This document shows positions 28,156 through 37,108 of a DNA stretch of 52,928 nucleotides, in pieces; within the stretch, counting starts at the first letter, position 1, and each line of letters starts with the position of its first letter. The stretch lies in contig JAUNOG010000013.1 of NCBI GenBank assembly GCA_030531185.1, positions 1-52,928 of the forward strand. Direction: 5' to 3'. The stretch is from Ruminococcus sp. GTDB taxonomy: Bacteria > Bacillota > Clostridia > Oscillospirales > Ruminococcaceae. A program made the position numbers and the translations under genes. Below the pieces are notes generated by a model, which worked only from the letters and a program-made list of their open reading frames with translations, was not told the DNA's origin and ran no database searches.

Positions 28156-30522
28156 TTAATTTCCGAAAACCTGTCTTGCAATATCAACCGACTGCTTTGC
28201 GTCCTTAGAATAGAAATCTGCGCCTATCTGCTCCGCATACTCGGGAGTAACTACCGCTCCGCCTACCATTATCTTGCAGTCAACATTGTTCTCTCGCAGC
28301 AGCTTGATTGTGTTCTCCATACTTATCAGCGTTGTGGTCATAAGCGCGGAAAGACCCACAAGATGTACGTCGTTTTCTATTGCAGCGTCGACAACCGTCT
28401 GATAATCAACGTCCTTCCCCAAGTCTATAACGTCGTAGCCGTAGTTTTCAAGAAGTACCTTGACGATATTCTTTCCAATGTCGTGAATGTCTCCCTTGAC
28501 GGTAGCAAGAATTATCTTGCCCTTTGAAACGCTCTTTTCGCCGCTTGCAAGAATATGCTGTTTGATCACCTCAAAGCAAGCCTGCGCCACTCCCGCTGTC
28601 TGAATTAACTGCGGCAGGAAAAGCTTACCCTTTTCAAACTCGTCGCCCGCCTTGTCCAAAGCGGGAACAAGCATTTCATTTATAATTACCATAGGATCGG
28701 TGTTTTCCAGAAGCTTTGCGGTAAGCTCCGCTCCCTCGTGTTTAAGACCGTTTTCAATAGCGTATGGCAAGTCGAAGTCCTTTTTAGCCTCTTTCTTTAC
28801 GGGAGCGCTGCCGTCGGAATTTCCGTAGTGGGCAATGTAGTCCACAGAATTCTTATCTATATTCGTAAGCAGCTTATAGGAACGCACCGTACCCGTCATA
28901 GCGTCGATATTAGGGTTGATTATAGGCAGGTCAAGTCCCTTGGTAAGACACATCATCAGGAAGTTGTGGCTCACAAGCTCTCTGTTCGGCAGACCGAAGC
29001 TGATGTTTGAAACACCCAGTACGGTTTTCAGTCCCAGCTCTTTTTTAACTCTCTCAACAGCCTTTACGGTCTCCATAACGTTTTCCTGCTCAGCGGAGGC
29101 TGTAAGCGTGAGACAGTCGATATAAACGTCCTCTTTTCTTATGCCGTAGGACAGCGCTCTGTCAAGAATTTTTTTGGCAAGCTCAAAACGCTTGTCGGCT
29201 GTTTTGGGTATTCCTTCCTCGTCAAGAGTAAGTCCTACCACCGCCGCTCCGTATTTCTTAACAAGGGGCAGAATGGTTTCAAGCGACTTTTCCTCCGCGT
29301 TGACGGAGTTAACAATAGGCTTTCCGTTATATACCCTGAGAGCCGCCTCCATTACCTCGGGTATTGTGGAGTCAAGCTGGAGCGGCACGTCGGCAACTCC
29401 CTGCAAAGCCTTTACCGCGCGGCACATCATCGCCTTTTCGTCGATCGAGGGAAGTCCCACGTTAACGTCGAGAATATCCGCCCCTGCGTGTATCTGCTCG
29501 ATAGCCTGTCCCAGAATATAGTCGATATCTCCCGCAATCAAAGCCTCCTTGAAACGCTTTTTACCCGTAGGGTTGATACGCTCTCCGATAATTCTCGGCT
29601 GGTCGACCACGACCGTATTGGTAGCGCAGCAGCAAGCCGCAGGAACGGTCACCTCACGCTTTACATATTTTTTATCCGACAGCATTTTTTTCAGCTCGCG
29701 GATATAATCGGGGTTAGTTCCGCAGCAGCCGCCTATGACCTTAATTCCCAGCGGTATAAGCTTTTCCGCAAACTCCGAAAACTCCTCGGGAGAGCAGTTA
29801 TACTCGTTCGTAACAGGATCGGGCAGACCTGCGTTGGGTTTTACCACAACGGGAAGCTTTGTCCACCTGCATATCTTCTCCACAACGGGATAAAGCTCCT
29901 TTGGTCCGAGGGAGCAGTTTACGCCCACGGCGTCAACTCCCAATCCCTCTAATGTAAGGCACATTGCGCTTATGTCGCAGCCTGTAAAGGTACGCATATT
30001 TTCCTCAAAGGTCATTGTGCAGATTATAGGCAGGGAGCTGTTTTCCTTAGCGGCAAGCACAGCGGCTTTCAGCTCATACAGGTCTGTCATAGTCTCAAAA
30101 ACAATAACGTCGGCGTCCTTGCCTGCAATTACAAGCTCCTTGAAAACGTCGTAAGCCTCCTCAAAGGTAAGCGTGCCAGTAGGCTCTAAAAGCTGTCCTA
30201 TAGGACCTATATCCAGCGCAACGAGCGTGTCGGTATCCTCCACAGCTCTTCGGGCAATTTTTATAGCTTCGCTCACAGTCTTTTCAACGGAATATCCGCA
30301 TTTCACAAGCTTATGCCTGTTAGCTCCGAATGTGTTGGCGTAAATAATATCCGCACCCGCCTCAACATACTGTTTGTGGATATCGTAAAGCCAATTGGGC
30401 TTTTCAATATTAAGCGCCTCGGGAGTTTCGCCCATTTTCAGTCCCTTAGCCTGAAGCATAGTACCCATTGCGCCGTCAAGTATAATAAATTCCTTTTCAT
30501 TAAGCAGTGTTTTAAAATCCAC
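28156..30522 (-). CDS. metH: Cobalamin-dependent methionine synthase, without activation domain
   Basis: MetH methylates homocysteine via methylcobalamin using methyl-tetrahydrofolate. Domain order in 788 residues: homocysteine-binding barrel (1-300) with zinc cysteines in GVNCSLGP and GGCCGTNP; pterin-binding barrel (about 320-580, IIGERINPTGKKRFKEAL); B12 cap and binding domain (about 600-788) with the cobalt-ligand motif GDIHDIGKNI (about 677). The C-terminal SAM-dependent reactivation domain is missing and is encoded by the preceding gene. I chose the GTG at 30522, behind an AGGGG site, over a longer frame whose extra 27 residues overlap that gene. Confidence 0.95.
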   Translation of the reverse strand: MDFKTLLNEKEFIILDGAMGTMLQAKGLKMGETPEALNIEKPNWLYDIHKQYVEAGADIIYANTFGANRHKLVKCGYSVEKTVSEAIKIARRAVEDTDTLVALDIGPIGQLLEPTGTLTFEEAYDVFKELVIAGKDADVIVFETMTDLYELKAAVLAAKENSSLPIICTMTFEENMRTFTGCDISAMCLTLEGLGVDAVGVNCSLGPKELYPVVEKICRWTKLPVVVKPNAGLPDPVTNEYNCSPEEFSEFAEKLIPLGIKVIGGCCGTNPDYIRELKKMLSDKKYVKREVTVPAACCCATNTVVVDQPRIIGERINPTGKKRFKEALIAGDIDYILGQAIEQIHAGADILDVNVGLPSIDEKAMMCRAVKALQGVADVPLQLDSTIPEVMEAALRVYNGKPIVNSVNAEEKSLETILPLVKKYGAAVVGLTLDEEGIPKTADKRFELAKKILDRALSYGIRKEDVYIDCLTLTASAEQENVMETVKAVERVKKELGLKTVLGVSNISFGLPNRELVSHNFLMMCLTKGLDLPIINPNIDAMTGTVRSYKLLTNIDKNSVDYIAHYGNSDGSAPVKKEAKKDFDLPYAIENGLKHEGAELTAKLLENTDPMVIINEMLVPALDKAGDEFEKGKLFLPQLIQTAGVAQACFEVIKQHILASGEKSVSKGKIILATVKGDIHDIGKNIVKVLLENYGYDVIDLGKDVDYQTVVDAAIENDVHLVGLSALMTTTLISMENTIKLLRENNVDCKIMVGGAVVTPEYAEQIGADFYSKDAKQSVDIARQVFGN

Positions 30523-31183
30523 AATGCTCGCCCCTTTTCCTGTATTGACAGACGTCCCGCATATTGCAGGCGGCACAGCCTCGTCTGCCCCTTGATATTT
30601 CATTTTCCGACAAACCGATAATAGCCGTAACAGACTTTCTCGGAGTAAGAATATTGTTTTCCGTAGCGTTCAGCCCAATACGCCTCTGCGCGTCAAGCAC
30701 GGTGAGAAAATCCCGCTGGACATCGATAGGAAGATCGCCGTATCCCGGAGAAAACCTCCACGTCTGGTTATATGCGGTAAGCTCGTTTTTCACAAGCTCG
30801 TCAACATAATCGCAGACCTGCTCCACAGCGGCGCTGGCAAGGAAATCCGTCATTACCGCTTTTGTCATATCGCTCGCTTCAAGCTTACGTATAAGCATAT
30901 CCGCCCCTGCCGACAGCGTAGCCGCAAAAAGCACGCATTTTTCACAGCCGTCAAGATGAGCGCATATATCGCCGCCTTTAAGCGTAAGAGTAGTTCCGCA
31001 GATAATTATTTCGTTATCTCCGCGCTCAATATCGAACAGCTTATATATATAATTAGGTTTTATTACCGCAAGCAGATTTTTCTCGCACTCATCGAGCATA
31101 CCCTGAATTTTTTCATCGGGAGCGGATTTACCGTATCCCATATAACGCAGTGCCTCGCTCTGATTGAGCTTTTCCAGCTTCAA
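30512..31183 (-). CDS. Stand-alone MetH activation-domain protein
   Basis: This 223-residue protein resembles the reactivation domain of cobalamin-dependent methionine synthase, which uses SAM and an electron donor to re-methylate inactive cob(II)alamin. Visible match: RFSPGYGDLPIDVQRDFL, equivalent to the RPAPGYP SAM loop, then LTPRKSVTAIIGLS. A cysteine cluster near the C-terminus (CAACNMRDVCQYRKRGEHC) could hold a metal or Fe-S centre. The TTG at 31183 follows GGAGG with an eight-base gap. It overlaps metH by 11 bases and lies upstream of it, so it supplies the missing domain in trans. Confidence 0.88.
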   Translation of the reverse strand: MKLEKLNQSEALRYMGYGKSAPDEKIQGMLDECEKNLLAVIKPNYIYKLFDIERGDNEIIICGTTLTLKGGDICAHLDGCEKCVLFAATLSAGADMLIRKLEASDMTKAVMTDFLASAAVEQVCDYVDELVKNELTAYNQTWRFSPGYGDLPIDVQRDFLTVLDAQRRIGLNATENNILTPRKSVTAIIGLSENEISRGRRGCAACNMRDVCQYRKRGEHCGF

Positions 31184-31207
31184 TACTTTCACCTCCGTAT
31201 TTAAATC

Positions 31208-31236
31208 ATTATAACACATTATCGCTGATTTTACAA
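31208..31236 (-). promoter_or_regulatory. Promoter of the MetH activation protein and metH
   Basis: Minus-strand TTGTAA (31231-31236), 17-base spacer, TATAAT (31208-31213) with an extended TG one base upstream. It lies about 25 bases before the TTG start. Confidence 0.7.
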
Positions 31237-31246
31237 TATAAATCAC

Positions 31247-31281
31247 AAAAAATTCACGGTCCGCTTATTTCAGCAGACCGT
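31247..31281 (-). terminator. Terminator after the FAD/Rieske oxidoreductase
   Basis: Ten-base-pair stem ACGGTCTGCT / AGCGGACCGT (one G-T wobble) with a six-base loop, followed on the minus strand by GAATTTTTT. It lies about 75 bases after the stop of the upstream gene and just before the metH-region promoter. Confidence 0.85.
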
Positions 31282-31354
31282 TTTAAGCTTCATTTTTAAT
31301 TATTTCCTGTGTTTCCTCAGTACTACGCTTATGTCGTCTTATAATTTCCGACCG

Positions 31355-32650
31355 TTATTCCAGATCGCCGTTCGCAGGATTATCGATAACTTTCCCGTCC
31401 TCGGAAAACCTTGAGCCGTGGCAGGCGCAGTCCCACGAATGCTCCGCGCTGTTCCATTTCAGAGCGCAGCCAAGGTGCGGACAGCGTTTTTCCGAAAATG
31501 TAAGCAGATTTTTTACAGCCTCAAATCCGTTTACAAAAAGCTGAGGTCTGATAATATTTCGCGAGGGTGTGAAAAGCTGTTCATACTCGTTTTCTCTTCC
31601 AATCACCAAATCGCTTAACAGCATAGCGGAAAGCATAGAACCCGTCATTCCCCACTTGTTAAACCCGCCTGCTGTATACAGATCCTCGGTGCGGCTTGAA
31701 TAATGTCCGATATACGGCATATTGTCCAAGCTCATACAGTCCTGTGCAGCCCAGAAATATTTTTCAGACGAATTGGGATACTTCTCACGGGCAAATTCCC
31801 GAAGTTCCTCCCAGTTTCCGCCCTTTTTACCCGTTCTGTGTCCGCCTCCGCCGAGAATAAGCAGGTCATTGTAATTTCTAAATGAAAAGCCTTTCTTGTT
31901 TTCATCGACATACATTCCGTCCACATTCTGAGCGTTTTCAAGCGCAATAACATACGAACGGTGCTGATAAAGCTTGAGAAAATAACTGCCGTGCTTATTT
32001 ATAAACGGGAAGTGCGTAGTCACAATGATCTTATCGGCTCGGATTTCTCCGAAATCAGTGACCGCCGTATTATCTGCGGTCTCTCTCACAAAAGTATTCT
32101 CGTAAATATCAAGTCCCTCAGCGATCGCAGACAGAAATTTAAGCGGGTGAAACTGCGCCTGTTTCGGAAAGCATACTGCTCCTGCAATATCAAGCGGCAG
32201 CGGAGTTTTTTCACAGAACCTTGCCTCATATCGTATCCTTTCCAACGCATAAAGCTCGTTTTCGATCTTTTTGCGGTCGTTGACCGAATAGACGTAATTA
32301 TCCTTATATTCAAAATCGCAGTCTATATTTTTGCAAAGCTCCTCATATTTCTCAAAGGCGTGTCTGTTTGCATTAAGATATCCTCTCGCCTTTTCCTTTC
32401 CGCCGCTCATAATCAGCTTATAATATAAAAGACCGTGCTGGAAAGTAATTTTTGCCGTAGTATTTCCCGTCGTCCCGCCGCATATTCTGTCCTTTTCAAC
32501 AACAACGCATTCAACGCCCTGCCGTTTCAGAAAATACGCCGTAAGAAGTCCCGCTATTCCGCCGCCGATTATCAATACGTCCGTTTTTATATCTTTTCTC
32601 AGAGACGGAAACTGCGGAAGCGGACAATCCGAATGCCATAATGATTTCAA
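31355..32650 (-). CDS. FAD-dependent oxidoreductase with C-terminal Rieske domain
   Basis: This 431-residue protein joins a DadA-like amine oxidase or glycine oxidase fold to a Rieske iron-sulfur domain. The FAD-binding motif is VLIIGGGIAGLLTAYFL (about residue 25), followed by VVEKDRICGGTTGNTTAKIT. The Rieske ligands are CPHLGC (about 390) and CACHGS (about 407), the CxH...CxxH pattern. Similar fusions (for example Bacillus YhfW) are known but their substrates are mostly undefined. The TTG at 32650 follows AGGTG; the longer frame starts at another TTG without a clear site. It is flanked by terminators on both sides and stands alone. Confidence 0.88.
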   Translation of the reverse strand: MKSLWHSDCPLPQFPSLRKDIKTDVLIIGGGIAGLLTAYFLKRQGVECVVVEKDRICGGTTGNTTAKITFQHGLLYYKLIMSGGKEKARGYLNANRHAFEKYEELCKNIDCDFEYKDNYVYSVNDRKKIENELYALERIRYEARFCEKTPLPLDIAGAVCFPKQAQFHPLKFLSAIAEGLDIYENTFVRETADNTAVTDFGEIRADKIIVTTHFPFINKHGSYFLKLYQHRSYVIALENAQNVDGMYVDENKKGFSFRNYNDLLILGGGGHRTGKKGGNWEELREFAREKYPNSSEKYFWAAQDCMSLDNMPYIGHYSSRTEDLYTAGGFNKWGMTGSMLSAMLLSDLVIGRENEYEQLFTPSRNIIRPQLFVNGFEAVKNLLTFSEKRCPHLGCALKWNSAEHSWDCACHGSRFSEDGKVIDNPANGDLE

Positions 32651-32753
32651 AAACAACACCTGCCTGTAACATAATATTCCTACCGAGTTTATTTTCTCCG
32701 CAAGCAAGGTATTTTATACCTGTGAATTACAATTTCAGACGTCATATCAGTAT

Positions 32754-32795
32754 AAAAACCTCCTGCGGCAATTTCTGCACCGCAGGAGGTTTTTG
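32754..32795. terminator. Strong bidirectional terminator
   Basis: Ten-base-pair GC-rich stem CCTCCTGCGG / CCGCAGGAGG (32759-32768, 32780-32789), with A runs on one side and T runs on the other. It terminates the sensor-kinase transcript on the minus strand. A second inverted repeat, ATTTCCC GT GGGAAAT (32812-32827), lies between it and the kinase stop. Confidence 0.9.
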
Positions 32796-32832
32796 TATTA
32801 CAGATAAGGCAATTTCCCGTGGGAAATCAACT

Positions 32833-35379
32833 TTACTTGATATACTTTTTCAGCAAACGTGACAATTCGGCAATATTGATAGGCTTTGCAACATGAGCGT
32901 TCATTCCGCAGTCCAGACTTCTCTGTATATCCTCAGCAAATGCGTCTGCTGTCATAGCTATTATCGGAACATCTGCGTCGGAGCGTTCAAGCTTTCGGAT
33001 AGCCTCCGCCGCCTCGCAGCCCGTCATAATCGGCATTCTTAAATCCATAAGTATCGCTGAATAATAACCCTCGGGAGAGCTGTTGAGCATATCGACGCAT
33101 TCCTTGCCGTTTTCGGCGTGGTCAAGCTGCAAGTCAAGCTGCGAAAGCAGTTCGTTTGCAATTTCCCAGTTAAGATCGTTATCTTCCGCCACAAGTATTC
33201 TTGCTCCGCCAAAACCGCTTTCTGTATCTTCCTTACGTTCATCATTCTTCGTCGGATCTTCAGCATACTGTTTCAGTCCGTGATACAGCGTAGATTTAAA
33301 CAGCGGCTTGGAAATAAATCCACATATGCCCGCACCGCGCGCGTCGTCCTCGATATCGCTCCAGTCGTATGCGGAGATCAGCAGTATGGGGATATTGCCG
33401 TCGATTTCTCCTCCTATACGGCGGGCGGTCTCAATACCGTCAATGCCCGGTAACTTCCAGTCCAGAAGAATGATTTGATAATCTTCGTTTTTACTGTGCT
33501 TTTCCTCTATCATTTTCAGCGCCGCTTCTCCGCTCAGCACGCTTTCAGCGTTGACGCCTATGCTCCTAAGCGACGCAACGACGCCGCTGCAGAGCTGTTC
33601 GTCATCGTCTACCACAAGCATATTCCAGTTAGGAAGGTGCATTTCTTCTTCACGCTCATCAGCTTTTTCCATATCGAGTACCAAACGGAATTCCGTTCCC
33701 TTGCCGGGCTCGCTGTCAACCTCTATAGTACCGTTCATAGCGTCCACTATGTATTTGGTAATAGCCATTCCCAGTCCTGTCCCCTCGGTTTTATGTACTC
33801 TCTTGCTGTCCTCACGCGTAAAGGCTTCAAAGATCTTATCTATAAACTCCTGCGTCATTCCTATGCCTGTATCCTTTACGTTTATAAACACGCGGACATA
33901 ATTGTCACCTAAAGGCGAAACACCTTGGCTGAGGAAAATGCAAACAGCTCCTCCCTCGGGAGTAAACTTAACGGCATTGGACACCAGATTGATAAGCACC
34001 TGATTTAGACGTACGCTGTCGCAGTACACATTCTCGGTTTCAATATTATCGATAAGCACATCGAACCGCTGGCTTTTTGTTTTTATCTGAGGCTGAATAA
34101 TATTCACGATACTGTCCATAACCTCCCGTAAGGAAACACGTTCCGCATTCAGCGTCATTTTTCCGCTCTCGATCTTGGACATATCCAAAACGTCATTAAT
34201 AAGTCCCAGCAGATGTTTGCTGGACATAGTAATTTTTTCAAGACAATTCTGTACCTGCTGAGTATTGTTTATATTTGACGACGCAATAGCCGTCATACCG
34301 ACGATAGCGTTCATCGGAGTTCGTATATCGTGGCTCATATTGGACAAAAATTCGCTCTTAGCCTTATTTGCCCGAATAGCCTCCTTACGGGTTTCTTCCA
34401 GCTCGCGGATCTGTTTCTGCGTCAATCTGAAATATATTGCAAAAATACTTATCAGCACGACAAGAACGATACCTATGCAGATCATAAGAGTAATCATTCT
34501 CTGATTGCTCAGCTCGCTTACAGTCTGATCAAGCTCGCCGTACGGCATAATTGACACAAGATACCATTCCGAATAAGGCAAAGGCGTACAATACATATGC
34601 CTTCGTTCATTGCCTATCAGAAGTACGGTCGAATAATCCTCCCCTTTCTCCATTGCGCTTTGAAGCTCGGATACATATTGATCGGCATTTTTTCCGTTCA
34701 GTTCTGAAAATACCTCTCTTATTCTGGTAAAATAATTATCTCCGTATTGATCCTCGTTTTGGACAACATAACTTCCGTCTCGCCGAATTATATGATAATA
34801 TGTAAGCGAATTATATCTCTCGTCAAGAGAGAGAATATCATTTATGTACTGCATAGGGAGTCCGGCAACCAGCGCCACAGAATTTCTTCCGTCCGACATA
34901 GGATAATCAACCGGATTACCCATCAGTATCACTTTCTCTCCGAATGCATTAAGACCTACAGATACCTTTTTGTCACCGGCATCCAGCGACGCCTGAAAAG
35001 GCTCGGGGTGAATTGGATTGACCTGTTCTCCGTATATCATCTCCAGTTCACCGTCTTCTGTATAAAAAGCAAGATATTCAAATTCACGAATTCTTCCGTC
35101 ACGCTCAAGATTTTCAAGCAAATCGTCGCCGTATACTGCTTTTTCAGGCGGGAAATCCTTAACAATCGTTTCTATCTGAGCCATACGCAGTTTTATAGTA
35201 GTCTCAAAGTGCATAGCCGTTTTTTCACTCATACCCGACATATAGATCGTACCGACCTGATTAATGGTTTCCTCGCTCTTTTGGCTCATAGTTACTGCGA
35301 AATAAGTCATAACTCCTATACATACCATTATCATTACAATAAGACTTGAGATAAGAAATATTGTCGTCCTTTTTTTCAC
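32833..35379 (-). CDS. Membrane hybrid sensor histidine kinase with two receiver domains
   Basis: This 848-residue protein has a first membrane helix (residues 5-30), an extracellular sensor of about 260 residues (Cache-like by layout), and a second helix (about 292-318). HisKA follows with phospho-acceptor FLSNMSHDIRTPMNA (about 349), then HATPase with NLVSNAVKF and GTGLGMAI. Two receivers come last: VVDDDEQ with LLDWKLPG (Asp about 640) and VAEDNDLN with LMDLRMP (Asp about 778). There is no DNA-binding output domain or adjacent response regulator, so the partner is elsewhere. The GTG start at 35379 follows AAGGAG. The ligand is unknown. Confidence 0.93.
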   Translation of the reverse strand: MKKRTTIFLISSLIVMIMVCIGVMTYFAVTMSQKSEETINQVGTIYMSGMSEKTAMHFETTIKLRMAQIETIVKDFPPEKAVYGDDLLENLERDGRIREFEYLAFYTEDGELEMIYGEQVNPIHPEPFQASLDAGDKKVSVGLNAFGEKVILMGNPVDYPMSDGRNSVALVAGLPMQYINDILSLDERYNSLTYYHIIRRDGSYVVQNEDQYGDNYFTRIREVFSELNGKNADQYVSELQSAMEKGEDYSTVLLIGNERRHMYCTPLPYSEWYLVSIMPYGELDQTVSELSNQRMITLMICIGIVLVVLISIFAIYFRLTQKQIRELEETRKEAIRANKAKSEFLSNMSHDIRTPMNAIVGMTAIASSNINNTQQVQNCLEKITMSSKHLLGLINDVLDMSKIESGKMTLNAERVSLREVMDSIVNIIQPQIKTKSQRFDVLIDNIETENVYCDSVRLNQVLINLVSNAVKFTPEGGAVCIFLSQGVSPLGDNYVRVFINVKDTGIGMTQEFIDKIFEAFTREDSKRVHKTEGTGLGMAITKYIVDAMNGTIEVDSEPGKGTEFRLVLDMEKADEREEEMHLPNWNMLVVDDDEQLCSGVVASLRSIGVNAESVLSGEAALKMIEEKHSKNEDYQIILLDWKLPGIDGIETARRIGGEIDGNIPILLISAYDWSDIEDDARGAGICGFISKPLFKSTLYHGLKQYAEDPTKNDERKEDTESGFGGARILVAEDNDLNWEIANELLSQLDLQLDHAENGKECVDMLNSSPEGYYSAILMDLRMPIMTGCEAAEAIRKLERSDADVPIIAMTADAFAEDIQRSLDCGMNAHVAKPINIAELSRLLKKYIK

Positions 35380-35556
35380 ATAAATCCGCTCCTTTTTAAG
35401 CAATACCAAAGCTATGCTTTGCAAAATTTTATTGTGAATTAAGGATATTTTATCATTAAATAAACAATCAATAAATGGGATAAAATTATTTGTATGTAAA
35501 TAATGTTTTAAATCGGGTGTTCTTTATGTTCCAATAACAGTACAGGTAACAAGCCG

Positions 35557-36021
35557 TCAGGCCTTATCCTTAGGAACGATATATTCGCACTGTATGTCGC
35601 AGCGTTCATATTCCGTTCTGTCGACCTTTATCTGTTTAAAGCCAAATTTTTCATAGATATGAAGAGCGGGCTTTAAAATGTGATTGGAAATCAGGGTCAG
35701 CTTTTTGGCTCCGTGCAAGACGGCGTAGTCCATACAAGCTTTGAAAACTGCGCTGCCCGCTCCGTGACCTTCGTAATTTTCATCTGCCGCAAGCTTGCAT
35801 ATTTCCCATACGTCTTTTCCTTCCGGAATTACCATACAGGTCGCCAGTACTTTTTCATTTTCGACAGCAAAATATATCATACCGCCTTTTTTAATAAGCT
35901 CATCTGTATGTGATAAAATTTCACGGTCGGTATCCTCCATAACAAAATATTTTTCAACCCACGCGGTATTCAGCCTGATAAAATCCTGCCTGTATTTTTC
36001 CTGATACTCAATAACTTTCAT
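35557..36021 (-). CDS. GNAT-family N-acetyltransferase
   Basis: This 154-residue protein has the GNAT acetyl-CoA loop ENYEGHGAGSAVFKACMDYA (about residues 78-97), preceded by the IYFAVENEKVLATCMVIP strand pair and followed by KPALHIYEKFGFKQI. The substrate cannot be inferred; these enzymes acetylate amines on metabolites, antibiotics or proteins. I chose the ATG at 36021; the long upstream extension would cross the intergenic promoters. It is divergently arranged with the LysR gene, 117 bases apart, and may be controlled by it. Confidence 0.88.
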   Translation of the reverse strand: MKVIEYQEKYRQDFIRLNTAWVEKYFVMEDTDREILSHTDELIKKGGMIYFAVENEKVLATCMVIPEGKDVWEICKLAADENYEGHGAGSAVFKACMDYAVLHGAKKLTLISNHILKPALHIYEKFGFKQIKVDRTEYERCDIQCEYIVPKDKA

Positions 36022-36062
36022 AAAATACGCCTTACTTTCGTAAAAATTGCAATCCGGTTTGC

Positions 36063-36099
36063 TTGACATTATTATAGCACATATTGTATAATAAGTAAA
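36063..36099. promoter_or_regulatory. Overlapping divergent promoters, LysR and GNAT
   Basis: Plus strand: TTGACA (36063-36068), 18-base spacer, TATAAT (36087-36092), reading toward the LysR gene. Minus strand: TATAAT (36071-36076) with a weak TTTACT -35 (36094-36099), reading toward the acetyltransferase. They occupy the same DNA, so binding at one should exclude the other. A palindrome CTAATATTAG lies at 36110-36119. Confidence 0.75.
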
Positions 36100-36138
36100 A
36101 CGAATATTTCTAATATTAGCATAAGAAAAGGTGATAAT

Positions 36139-37008
36139 ATGAACCGTTATATTGCACTGGAAAAAATCATAGAACTTGGCAGCTTTACCAAAGCTGCGGA
36201 AGCTTTGGGATATACGCAATCCGCTATGAGCCAGATGATAACTTCGCTTGAAAACGAGCTTTCTATCAAACTGCTGAACCGTTCAAGAACGGGAATCAAG
36301 CTCACTCTTGAGGGAGCCGAGCTTTATCCCTTTATCGAGCGGAGCATTTTACAGTACCGCGCTATGCAGGAAAAAGCCAATGAGATAAAAGGACTGGAAA
36401 CAGGTATTATCCGCGTCGGCACGATATCAAGCATTACCTGTCATTGGATGCCTCGGCTCATAAAAGGCTTTGAGGAGCTTTACCCGAACGTACAGTTTTT
36501 GTTTCATCAGGGTGACTACACGTCCATACAGGAATGGATAAAGATCGGAGCTGTGGATTTCGGATTTGTCACTCCGCCCGCCGTAACTGAGCTTGAAACG
36601 ATCACCGTAAAGGACGGCGAAATGCTTGCGGTTCTGCCTAAAAATCACCGTCTGGCAGACCAACAGTCGATAAAATTAGAGGACATTGCATACGAACCGT
36701 TTATCCTGCTGGAGGAGGGACATTACAGTGAACCTTTGAACGCATTTCACTCCGCAGGAATTGAGCCGAATATCAAATATACAATTCACGACGATTACGC
36801 CATTATGACTATGGCTGAAACAGGACTTGGTATCAGCATACTTGCGGAGCTTATGCTCCGACGGAACAATTATGACATAGTATGTCTGCCGCTTGATCCG
36901 CCAATATACCGAACTCTTGCTATCGGGTTCAAGGACAAAAACAGTCTGCCCATTGCCGCCAAGTATTTCATAAAATATCTGCTGGACAATAAAGACAAGC
37001 TTCCGTAA
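36139..37008 (+). CDS. LysR-family transcriptional regulator
   Basis: This 289-residue protein has the LysR winged helix-turn-helix at residues 1-60 (YIALEKIIELGSFTKAAEALG, then SAMSQMITSLENEL) and a substrate-binding domain from about 90 (GIIRVGTISSITCHWMPRLI, later FILLEEGHYS). The family generally activates a divergent gene in response to a small effector and represses itself. Here the divergent gene is the acetyltransferase, with shared promoter DNA, so it is the natural candidate target. The effector is unknown. It is the only plus-strand gene in this part of the window. Confidence 0.93.
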   Translation: MNRYIALEKIIELGSFTKAAEALGYTQSAMSQMITSLENELSIKLLNRSRTGIKLTLEGAELYPFIERSILQYRAMQEKANEIKGLETGIIRVGTISSITCHWMPRLIKGFEELYPNVQFLFHQGDYTSIQEWIKIGAVDFGFVTPPAVTELETITVKDGEMLAVLPKNHRLADQQSIKLEDIAYEPFILLEEGHYSEPLNAFHSAGIEPNIKYTIHDDYAIMTMAETGLGISILAELMLRRNNYDIVCLPLDPPIYRTLAIGFKDKNSLPIAAKYFIKYLLDNKDKLP

Positions 37009-37024
37009 CTCATATTTACCGATA

Positions 37025-37069
37025 AAAAGTGACGATATGCCCGTTTTACCGAAACATATCGTCACTTTT
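37025..37069. terminator. Bidirectional terminator between the LysR gene and glgA
   Basis: Perfect 15-bp stem AAAAGTGACGATATG / CATATCGTCACTTTT with a 15-base loop. The AAAA/TTTT ends make it work in both directions for these convergent genes. A second small hairpin (GACCGTC / GACGGTC, 37087-37110) overlaps the glgA stop. Confidence 0.9.
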
Positions 37070-37108
37070 ATTATTGGTTCGACCGCGACCGTCTCCCAAA
37101 ACCGACGG

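Noticed and set aside
32651-32753. Promoter for the FAD/Rieske gene
   Set aside because: GGTATAAAATACC is present but no acceptable -35 lies upstream.
35400-35540. Promoter for the sensor kinase
   Set aside because: The region is AT-rich with several TAAAAT-like boxes, but none has a -35 at 16-18 bases.
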